DNA from: Acidobacteriota bacterium
GTDB lineage: Bacteria > Acidobacteriota > Vicinamibacteria > Vicinamibacterales > UBA8438
Assembly: GCA_002712885.1 (NCBI GenBank)
Contig: PAUN01000004.1
Coordinates: 59,545-94,258 of the forward strand
Reading direction: 5' to 3'
Length of the DNA stretch: 34,714 bases
This document shows, in pieces, positions 8,466-15,146 of the stretch; the first letter of the stretch is position 1; each line of letters opens with the position of its first letter. The position numbers and the translations under genes are program-made. The notes below the pieces were generated by a model. The model had not been told where the DNA came from. It was given only the letters and a program-made list of their open reading frames with translations, and made no database searches.

Positions 8466-8630
8466 CTAGTCTCCTGGCACGTGATTCGCGACACAAGTCC
8501 CGGGCGGGGCATCCCGTCCGGTGGCGTTGCTCCTCGGCCACAAATTCCCAATTTGCTCCCTCGCCGCGCCTGGCGAGCCGGGCGCCGCGCTGCGGAAACC
8601 GCTAGCGGTTTCCGTGTTCCAGGACACTAG
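8466..8630. repeat. Structured repeat copy 2
   Basis: Outer arms at 8466-8481 (CTAGTCTCCTGGCACG) and 8613-8630 (CGTGTTCCAGGACACTAG) pair along 15 of 16 bases with a 2-base bulge. Their sequence is unrelated to the arms of copy 1. Inside are block B (8524-8540), an inner hairpin CAAATT-ccc-AATTTG (8541-8555), and block A (8554-8586), then a separate perfect 22-bp palindrome at 8593-8614. The right arm contains the stop codon (8627-8629) of the SpoIID-type gene. Orientation is the same as copy 1, with 27 bases between them. Confidence 0.75.
8593..8614. repeat. 22-bp perfect palindrome inside repeat copy 2
   Basis: CGGAAACCGCT followed directly by AGCGGTTTCCG is a perfect inverted repeat without a loop. 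It starts 13 bases beyond the stop of the minus-strand SpoIID-type gene and could act as its transcript-end hairpin. No T-tract follows on either strand, so a classical intrinsic terminator is not supported. Copy 1 has a degraded counterpart at about 8431-8456. Confidence 0.6.
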
Positions 8631-9640
8631 TCCATCGTCGAGTACCTCTCAAGCCAGGTACCCGGATAGTAGTGGTCCAGAATCTGTTCGACCGTGCTGC
8701 CGGCGCGGACACGGACGATGGCCCCGGTCTGGCAGAGCCCAACGCCGTGTCCGAACCCCTGGCCGGTGAACTCGAAACCGTCCGGCGAGGTCTCGACCCT
8801 AAAGAACGTGCTGCGGAAGGCACGCGCACCCAGTTGCCGGGTGATGACGGCGCGGAACTGGGTGGCCCGTACGAGCCGGCGCTCTTGGCCGCGAATCTCC
8901 ATCTGCGTGGCTCGACCCGTCGCGTCCCGGTGCGTGATGGACACGTCGTCCAGCCGTCCACCCACCGTGGTCTCGGTATCGGTGTTTAGCATGCGTCGGA
9001 GATGGTCGCGCCCCAAGGCGAGACGCCAGTGGTTGCGTGCCTCGGTGACGCAGAAGGCGTCCGGCACTCCCGCGAGGTAGTCGGGGGACGGCCCGCCCCA
9101 GACCGCCGTGGCCGAGCTCGTATGTCCGCCGCAATCCGCGTGGAACAGCGCCTCGATTGGGCCGTTCCCGCTGGTGATGATCATACCGTGGGTATCGGCG
9201 ACGGCGTCCGCGACCACACGCGCGACGGCCGCACCCTGGGTGGCGGCCGGTACGTAGACCTGGCAGTGAGTCGATGAGCAGAGGTCGAAGCCCTCGCTCC
9301 GGTGTCGACCACGATTCGCCAAGGCATACGTCCGGGCCAGGATAGCCTGTAGCCGAGCCAGTGGTCCGCCCAGTGCGTCATCCGTGTTGATCGGCATTTC
9401 GGCCGGCACCGATCCGCGGACGTACTCCTCCAGCGACAATGTCCGCAGCTTCCGGTCAACGCCGGTTCCTACCTCCACCCGCAGGGTCACCGCGTGGTCC
9501 GGCCGCGGCGCCGGCGCCGGAGGCCGCGGTGCCACGCGCGACACGCAGCGCGCGGTGACAACGGCGAGGAGGAGGACCAGAAGGACCCGCGCGAGGCGGA
9601 ACCGTCGGGCAAGATGAGGCGCGGTCGCGAGACGTGTCAT
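8627..9640 (-). CDS. SpoIID/LytB-domain protein (probable peptidoglycan-active)
   Basis: Member of the SpoIID/LytB family, whose best-known member is the sporulation lytic transglycosylase SpoIID; in non-sporulating bacteria these are exported cell-wall or amidase-enhancer-like proteins. I place the start at the ATG at 9640 (337 residues), since it leads directly into an N-terminal signal/anchor (LARVLLVLLLAVVTARC); the longer frame to 9772 would run across the divergent pckA promoter. The R at -1 argues against a lipobox at the Cys. Family motifs: SLEEYVRGSVPAEMP, ARTYALAN, HCQVYVPA, HADCGGHTS and the C-terminal GFGHGVGLCQTGA. The stop codon lies in the right arm of repeat copy 2. Confidence 0.88.
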   Translation of the reverse strand: MTRLATAPHLARRFRLARVLLVLLLAVVTARCVSRVAPRPPAPAPRPDHAVTLRVEVGTGVDRKLRTLSLEEYVRGSVPAEMPINTDDALGGPLARLQAILARTYALANRGRHRSEGFDLCSSTHCQVYVPAATQGAAVARVVADAVADTHGMIITSGNGPIEALFHADCGGHTSSATAVWGGPSPDYLAGVPDAFCVTEARNHWRLALGRDHLRRMLNTDTETTVGGRLDDVSITHRDATGRATQMEIRGQERRLVRATQFRAVITRQLGARAFRSTFFRVETSPDGFEFTGQGFGHGVGLCQTGAIVRVRAGSTVEQILDHYYPGTWLERYSTMD

Positions 9641-9701
9641 GACAACGGTCTTATCGGACGGACGACGACAGGGGTGCACACGGCTGCCCCGGACCGCATA
9701 T

Positions 9702-9730
9702 TTGACGAGATTCCCGGCTGATCGTACGAT
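9702..9730 (+). promoter_or_regulatory. Candidate sigma-70-type promoter for pckA
   Basis: TTGACG (9702-9707), a 17-base spacer and TACGAT (9725-9730). It lies 68 bases before the pckA start codon, in the 157-base divergent gap to the SpoIID-type gene. The -35 box matches consensus at 5 of 6 positions and the -10 box at 4 of 6. Confidence 0.5.
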
Positions 9731-9797
9731 GTGCCGCCATATTTTATTGAAACTATCCCCCTTTGTACACATCTCGCGGGTACCAACGGAGTGACAC

Positions 9798-11387
9798 GTG
9801 ACAGCGGATCAGCGTCTTGAGGCAGTTGGCATCGTAGACCCGGCGTCAGTGTTTTGGAATCTGTCCACCGCCGCGCTGTACGAGGAGGCCATCGCGCGCC
9901 GCGAAGGGACGGTCGTGGCTGGTGGTCCGATCGTATGTCGCACCGGCCAGCACACGGGACGGTCTCCGAATGATCGATTTCTGGTCGAGGAACCGACGAG
10001 TGCTGGGAATATCGACTGGGGCACCGTGAACCGTCCGATTGCGGGCGACCGGTTCGACGCGGTGCATCGCCTGGTCGGGGAGCACCTACGGGATAAAGAC
10101 CTCTTCGTCCAAGACTGTTACGCCGGCGCCGACCCATCTTTCCGGCTTTGCATACGGGTGGTCACGGAGCGTGCCTGGCACAGTCTGTTCGCGCGTCACA
10201 TGTTCATCACGGAAGTCGACCGCTCCAAGCTGAACGAGTTCCAGCCGGAGTTCACGGTGATCGACGCCGCGACGTGTCGCGCCGATCCCGCGGTGCACGG
10301 CACCAACTCGGACGTGTTCGTTCTGCTGAACCTCGCCAAGAAGCTGGTGTTGATTGGCGGGACCGCGTATGCCGGAGAGATCAAGAAGTCGATCTTCACC
10401 GTCATGAATTATCTGCTCCCTTTGCGCCGGGTCATGCCGATGCACTGTTCGGCCAACGTTGGCGGGAACGGCGATGTCGCGCTGTTCTTTGGGTTGTCAG
10501 GCACCGGCAAGACCACCTTGTCGAGCGACCCGGCCCGCCATCTCATCGGCGACGACGAGCATGGTTGGAGCGACAAGGGTGTGTTCAACTTTGAGGGCGG
10601 CTGCTACGCGAAGATGATCAAGTTGTCGGCGGAAGCCGAGCCGCAGATCTATGCGACGACCGGTCAATTCGGGACCGTGCTCGAGAACGTGACCGTCGAC
10701 CCTGTGACCCGCCAACTCGATTTCGACGATGCCTCGGTCACCGAGAACACCCGCGGCGCCTACCCGCTCTCGGCCATTGAGGGCGTGGTCCGCTCGGGCC
10801 AGGCCGGGCACCCGCGTAACGTCATCATGCTGACCGCTGACGCATTCGGGGTGTTGCCGCCAATCGCCCGACTCTCACCGGCCGCCGCGATGTATCACTT
10901 CCTGTCTGGGTACACCGCCAAGGTGGCCGGTACCGAGCGAGGAGTGACGGAGCCCACGGCCACGTTCAGTACGTGTTTCGGCGCCCCCTTCATGGTGTGG
11001 GCGCCAACGACCTACTCGGCGTTGCTGGGAGAGCGTTTGGCTGCCCACGGGTCTACCACGTGGCTCGTCAACACGGGCTGGACCGGCGGGGCGTTTGGTA
11101 CGGGGCATCGGATGCCCATCGCCCACACCCGCGCCCTGATTACCGCGGCCCTGGCCGGTCATCTGGACGACGTGCCATGCGAGACCGACCCGGTCTTCAA
11201 CATCGACGTGCCGCTCAGCTGTCCGGGAGTGCCGTCCGAGGTGTTGCGACCGCGGCAGACCTGGGCGAACCCGGCGGACTATGACGAGCAGGTCGGGAAA
11301 CTGGCCGCGATGTTCAGGAAGAACTTCGAGTCGTTCGCCATGTCCGCCGAGGCCGAGGTCTTGGCGGCCGGTCCTCGCGCGAGCTAG
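9798..11387 (+). CDS. pckA: Phosphoenolpyruvate carboxykinase (ATP)
   Basis: Converts oxaloacetate plus ATP to phosphoenolpyruvate, CO2 and ADP, the first committed step of gluconeogenesis from C4 acids. The 529-residue length is normal for the ATP-dependent class. Visible motifs: CRTGQHTGRSPNDRF (47-61), the substrate/metal region YAGEIKKSIF (191-200), the P-loop GLSGTGKTT (232-240) with LSSDP, and the metal-binding GDDEHGW (251-257). The GTG start at 9798 has GGAG about 8 bases upstream. gatB follows after 15 bases, so the two may share a transcript. Confidence 0.97.
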   Translation: MTADQRLEAVGIVDPASVFWNLSTAALYEEAIARREGTVVAGGPIVCRTGQHTGRSPNDRFLVEEPTSAGNIDWGTVNRPIAGDRFDAVHRLVGEHLRDKDLFVQDCYAGADPSFRLCIRVVTERAWHSLFARHMFITEVDRSKLNEFQPEFTVIDAATCRADPAVHGTNSDVFVLLNLAKKLVLIGGTAYAGEIKKSIFTVMNYLLPLRRVMPMHCSANVGGNGDVALFFGLSGTGKTTLSSDPARHLIGDDEHGWSDKGVFNFEGGCYAKMIKLSAEAEPQIYATTGQFGTVLENVTVDPVTRQLDFDDASVTENTRGAYPLSAIEGVVRSGQAGHPRNVIMLTADAFGVLPPIARLSPAAAMYHFLSGYTAKVAGTERGVTEPTATFSTCFGAPFMVWAPTTYSALLGERLAAHGSTTWLVNTGWTGGAFGTGHRMPIAHTRALITAALAGHLDDVPCETDPVFNIDVPLSCPGVPSEVLRPRQTWANPADYDEQVGKLAAMFRKNFESFAMSAEAEVLAAGPRAS

Positions 11388-11402
11388 TGGTCGAGTCCTG
11401 GG

Positions 11403-12866
11403 ATGGCGAGTGCCCCGCCGTTCGAACCGGTCATCGGGCTCGAAATTCACGCGCAGCTGCGAACCGAGACGAAGATCTTCTGCGGGTGTGCCACCGCGTT
11501 CGGGGCGGCCCCGAACTCGCACGTGTGCCCCGTGTGTCTCGGGTTTCCGGGAGCGCTCCCGGTGCTGAATCGTCAAGTCGTCGAACTGGCGATGCGAGTC
11601 GGACTGGCGCTGGGGTGCACCATCCAGACGCGCTCGATTTTTGCGCGGAAGAACTATTTCTATCCCGACCTGCCGAAGGGATATCAGATCTCCCAGTACG
11701 AACATCCCATCGCCACGGACGGTGTCCTCCACTATGAGGCGGATGACGGACCGCACTCGGTCCGAATCCTCCGCGTCCATCTGGAAGAGGACGCGGGGAA
11801 GTCGCTCCATGCCAGCACCAGGGGGGGGGACGGGCACAGCCACCTCGATTTCAACCGTAGCGGGGTGCCGCTCGTCGAGATCGTCACACATCCGGACTTG
11901 CGCTCCGCGGCCGAAGCATCAGACAGTTTCGCCCGGCTGCGGGCCATTCTGCTGGCCGTGGGCGCCAATGACGGCAGTATGGAGGAGGGCAGTCTGAGGT
12001 GTGACGCCAACGTGTCGGTTCGTCCGGCTGGTCAGTCAGAGTTCGGGATCAAGGTCGAGATCAAGAACGTGAACTCCTTTCGCTTCCTGGCGCGTGCGAT
12101 CGAGTACGAGGTGACCAGGCAGACGGTGCGGTGTGTCGCCGGTGAGCGGGTCGTCCAGGAGTCCCGCCAGTGGGATGCCACGTTGGGCCGTACGGTGTCG
12201 ATGCGGAGCAAGGAAGAGGCGCATGACTATCGCTATTTTCCAGAGCCTGACCTGCCCCCCGTCGATGTGACCGACGAGTGGATCGCCGAGGTGCGCGCTA
12301 GTTTGCCAGAACTCCCCGAGGTCAGAAAACAGCGGCTGATCCGAGACTATGCGTTGTCGTCGTCCGACGCGGGACAGATTGCCGAGACTGCGTCGTTGAC
12401 GCGGTTCTTTGAAGCGACGGCCGCCGTGGCCACCAATGCGAAGGCCGCCGCCAACTGGGTCACCGGGGAGGTGACCAGACGACTCAAACAGGCCGGTGGG
12501 GCCGTCGACGCCGTCGCCGTGACACCGGACGCGCTCGGTCGTCTCCTGGCCATGGTCGACGCCGGACGGGTGAGTGCCAGCGCTGCGAAGGACGTGTTCG
12601 AGTTGATGTACGGATCCGGCCGTGAGGCGGAGGAGATCGTCCTGACGGAGGGACTGTCCCAGATTGGTGATGAGGCTGAGCTGAAAGATATTGTGGCAGG
12701 AGTGATTGACAAGCACGCGGATGCGGTCGGACGTTTCCGCGCCGGTAACGAAGGGACACTCGGGTTTCTGGTGGGGCAGGTCATGCGAGCCACCCGCGGC
12801 CGAGCCAACCCCAGGCTGGTCAACGAGCTATTGCGACGCGGGCTCGCGGACGGGAGCGGGGAGTGA
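11403..12866 (+). CDS. gatB: Aspartyl/glutamyl-tRNA amidotransferase subunit B
   Basis: Kinase/tRNA-binding subunit of GatCAB, which converts Glu-tRNA(Gln) or Asp-tRNA(Asn) to the amidated form. The 487 residues include the N-terminal signature IGLEIHAQL (11-19), Cys residues C27, C29, C42 and C45 in the expected zinc pattern (FCGC ... CPVC), the core motif YFYPDLPKGYQISQYEHP (84-101), and a C-terminal YqeY-like helical domain with GFLVGQVMRATRGRANPRLV. gatA and gatC are not in the window, so the complex is encoded at separate loci. It lies 15 bases after pckA. Confidence 0.97.
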   Translation: MASAPPFEPVIGLEIHAQLRTETKIFCGCATAFGAAPNSHVCPVCLGFPGALPVLNRQVVELAMRVGLALGCTIQTRSIFARKNYFYPDLPKGYQISQYEHPIATDGVLHYEADDGPHSVRILRVHLEEDAGKSLHASTRGGDGHSHLDFNRSGVPLVEIVTHPDLRSAAEASDSFARLRAILLAVGANDGSMEEGSLRCDANVSVRPAGQSEFGIKVEIKNVNSFRFLARAIEYEVTRQTVRCVAGERVVQESRQWDATLGRTVSMRSKEEAHDYRYFPEPDLPPVDVTDEWIAEVRASLPELPEVRKQRLIRDYALSSSDAGQIAETASLTRFFEATAAVATNAKAAANWVTGEVTRRLKQAGGAVDAVAVTPDALGRLLAMVDAGRVSASAAKDVFELMYGSGREAEEIVLTEGLSQIGDEAELKDIVAGVIDKHADAVGRFRAGNEGTLGFLVGQVMRATRGRANPRLVNELLRRGLADGSGE

Positions 12867-12886
12867 CCACGGCGTGCATGCCATGA

Positions 12887-13366
12887 CGAGGCCATCTACC
12901 TGCGATTGAGGCTCTCCACCTTGCCAAGGCGTATCGCCCTGGCGTTCACGCGCTTCACGACCTGACTCTCTCCGTAGGGATAGGTAAGTTCGTGTGCGTG
13001 CTGGCCGTGGCCGCCGCGTTGACGGTAGCGAACATTGTCCGGCTCGCGTGCGTCGCGCGCAGCGACGAGATCGAGATCATGCGACTCGTTGGCGCGCCGC
13101 TGACGTATGTACGCTGTCCGTTCGTGCTCGAGGGGATTCTGCAGGGCGGGGTGGGGGCGTCCGTAGCGCTCGCTCTCCTCGCCGCTGGCCTCGTCGCCGG
13201 TGAATTGTTGTACAGCGACGTCGTGAGGCAAGTGCTTGGGGCGGACGTGATGAGCTTCCTGCCGCCGGCGCTGGGGGCGCTGATTGTCTTCGGCGGGATG
13301 GCGATTGGGTGCGTAGGGGGGCTGGTCTGGTCGCTGAGTACCCGTGAGACCCCAACGAGTGGATGA
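12887..13366 (+). pseudogene. ftsE-ftsX internal-deletion remnant (in-frame fusion)
   Basis: One open frame of about 159 codons carries an FtsE-like N-terminus joined to the C-terminal half of FtsX. Residues encoded at about 12905-12991 read EALHLAKAYRPGVHALHD then LTLSVGIGKFV, the opening strands of FtsE up to the position just before its Walker A. At about 12992 this runs into FtsX sequence: LAVAAALTVANIVRLACVAR, the hallmark DEIEIMRLVGAPLTYVR, and two further membrane segments ending VGGLVWSLSTRE. Roughly 200 residues of FtsE and the first half of FtsX are missing, including the whole ATPase core. The ancestral start codon is lost; the first in-frame start is GTG at 12992, without a good ribosome-binding site. 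FtsX similarity is strong; the FtsE part is short and less certain. Confidence 0.7.
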
Positions 13367-13397
13367 GATGCGCGCGGCCGCTGGCGGTCCATGCGCG

Positions 13398-13425
13398 TTG
13401 ACAGCGGTGAAACCACCCGCATAAA
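13398..13425 (+). promoter_or_regulatory. Candidate sigma-70-type promoter
   Basis: A perfect TTGACA (13398-13403), a 16-base spacer and CATAAA (13420-13425). Transcription would begin around 13432, just before the ATG at 13445, supporting that start for the small gene downstream. It may also serve glycerate kinase. Confidence 0.45.
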
Positions 13426-13444
13426 CTGGGAACTCCTAACGCAC

Positions 13445-13765
13445 ATGTCGCGGACAGTTTGCTCCTTCTCCCGTTTGTCGGTTGATGCGCGCCCGTCCCG
13501 GGTTCCGGCAGCGGACACCATACGCACGAATTTCTACCGAGAAGAGTTCCTCAAGCACCGGGAGTGCCTCCACCAGCAGCGAGATGCGTACTCGGAGTGC
13601 ACCATCACGGAGATGGAGACGGCTCTGCGTCGCGTGATGGCTCGAGTCGATGAGTTGTGCGCGCAAGGCCACGCCGATGTCGATCTGGTGGTGAGCCGTC
13701 TGCTACAGACATTCGACGGCGTGACGAAGTTGTCCGCCTGGTCGGACCCGTCACGCATTCACTGA
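13445..13765 (+). CDS. Hypothetical small protein, 106 residues
   Basis: Not recognised. I chose the ATG at 13445 because a promoter-like TTGACA box overlaps the longer frame that opens at 13391; a weak GGGAA lies about 11 bases upstream. The product is soluble with no signal peptide or membrane segment. Residues about 25-80 are charged and look helical (TNFYREEFLKHRECLHQQRD, then EMETALRRVMARVDELCAQ), with three Cys. It lies between the ftsEX remnant and glycerate kinase, on the same strand. An antisense frame is also open across part of it, so the coding call is only moderate. Confidence 0.4.
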   Translation: MSRTVCSFSRLSVDARPSRVPAADTIRTNFYREEFLKHRECLHQQRDAYSECTITEMETALRRVMARVDELCAQGHADVDLVVSRLLQTFDGVTKLSAWSDPSRIH

Positions 13766-13769
13766 TTAC

Positions 13770-15146
13770 TTGCTCTCACGAGTCTTCCACGCCCTGTCCT
13801 TCCACCATCGGCCGCTCGCGCTTCTTCGTCAACACGCTCTTGAGATCGTTCGTGCCGCGCTTGAGGCGGTGTCGCCCGTGCGGCTGATGCGCCACGCGCT
13901 CGAGGAACGGTGGGTGCGGGACGCCGTGACCGAGACGCCGATCGCCGTGATCGCCGCCGGGAAAGCGTCCGAAGGCATGGTCCGCGGACTCCTGGAGACG
14001 CCCGGCGTGCGGATCGCGCGAGGGATTGCGGTTGGTCCCGGGGCATCCACCACCGGACCTGGGCCGATCACCTGGTATGCGGCCGGCCACCCGGTGCCAA
14101 ATTCCGGTAGCATCGACGCCGGACGGGCGGCTCTGCGGTGCGCGGCGCAGACGGGTCCGTCGGAACGACTGTTGGTGCTCTTGTCCGGCGGGGCCTCTGC
14201 CCTGATGGCGGCTCCGGTCGCCGGCCTGACGCTGGCTGAGAAAATCGAGGCGACACGGCTCCTCCTGCGCTCCGGCGTTCCGATCCATGAATTGAACTGC
14301 GTGCGAAAACATCTGTCGAATGTGAAGGGCGGCCGCGTGGCGCTGGCCGCCAGGGGTCCCATGCTGACGCTGGCCATCTCTGACGTGGTCTCGCCGCTGG
14401 AGGACGACCCGAGCGTCATCGGATCCGGACCAACCGTGCCCGATCGGACCACCTATGCCGAGGCGCTGGAAGTCGTCACCAGGCCGACGATTGGCGGTCG
14501 GATGCCGGCAGCGGTTTTCGATGTTCTGGAACGTGGCTGTGCCGGCATGCTCGACGAGACCTTCAAGTCGGGCGACGCGCGTGTGGAGGCCACGGACTAC
14601 CGCGTGATCGGCAACCGCCGCCAGGCGATGGAGGGGGCGTTGACGGCCGCACAGGGGCTGGGATACGCGGTCGCGTTAGTTGACACGCCAGTCACCGGTG
14701 AGGCTCGGCTCACGGGCCCGCGTCACGTCGAGCGGTTGCTCGGTCTGTGTCACAGATTGCAGCACGAGCGCGAGGGGGCCGCCTGTGCCGTTTCGTCGGG
14801 GGAAACGACCGTGACGTTGACCGGTGGCGGCCGAGGTGGCCGCAATCAAGAAATGGCGTTGGCCGCCGTCTCTCTGCTGAAGGACCATGCTGGCGCTGTG
14901 TTCGCCAGCGTTGGAACCGACGGGGTGGACGGGCCCACCGACGCAGCCGGGGCGGTGGTCGATACCACCACGATGGCTCGGGCTAGCCGTGCCGGTCTAG
15001 CCGCCCCGAGTCGCTATCTGGCGACCAACGACTCGTATCGATTTTTTGACCCGCTGGGCGACTTGATCAAGACCGGCCCCAGCGGCACAAATGTAGGAGA
15101 TTTGCAGATCGTGCTAACGGACGGGACTGAGGGCCAGACGTCGTGA
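13770..15146 (+). CDS. Glycerate 2-kinase, MOFRL family
   Basis: Phosphorylates D-glycerate to 2-phosphoglycerate, feeding glyoxylate or serine-derived carbon into glycolysis/gluconeogenesis (GckA/TtuD-type, DUF4147 plus MOFRL domain). Of 458 residues, the N-terminal domain shows AAGKASEGM (62-70), GHPVPN (106-111), LLSGGASAL (138-145), ELNCVRKHLSNVKGGR (174-189) and ISDVVSPLEDDPSVIGSGPT (203-222). The C-terminal MOFRL part has GGRGGRNQEMALAA and GTDGVDGPTDAAGA. The start used is TTG at 13770, which keeps the family N-terminus; no strong ribosome-binding site is visible, so it is uncertain. Its stop overlaps the rnr start by 4 bases (GTGA), implying translational coupling. Confidence 0.92.
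   Translation: MLSRVFHALSFHHRPLALLRQHALEIVRAALEAVSPVRLMRHALEERWVRDAVTETPIAVIAAGKASEGMVRGLLETPGVRIARGIAVGPGASTTGPGPITWYAAGHPVPNSGSIDAGRAALRCAAQTGPSERLLVLLSGGASALMAAPVAGLTLAEKIEATRLLLRSGVPIHELNCVRKHLSNVKGGRVALAARGPMLTLAISDVVSPLEDDPSVIGSGPTVPDRTTYAEALEVVTRPTIGGRMPAAVFDVLERGCAGMLDETFKSGDARVEATDYRVIGNRRQAMEGALTAAQGLGYAVALVDTPVTGEARLTGPRHVERLLGLCHRLQHEREGAACAVSSGETTVTLTGGGRGGRNQEMALAAVSLLKDHAGAVFASVGTDGVDGPTDAAGAVVDTTTMARASRAGLAAPSRYLATNDSYRFFDPLGDLIKTGPSGTNVGDLQIVLTDGTEGQTS

Noticed and set aside
8475-8490. Sigma-54 promoter (TGGCAC-N5-TTGC type)
   Set aside because: TGGCAC is present but the -12 element reads TCGC with wrong spacing, and the site lies inside the outer arm and spacer of repeat copy 2.
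7990-8541. Long minus-strand open frame across the response-regulator remnant and the repeats
   Set aside because: Its composition follows the GC-rich repeat and the antisense of the receiver domain; no family resemblance or ribosome-binding site.
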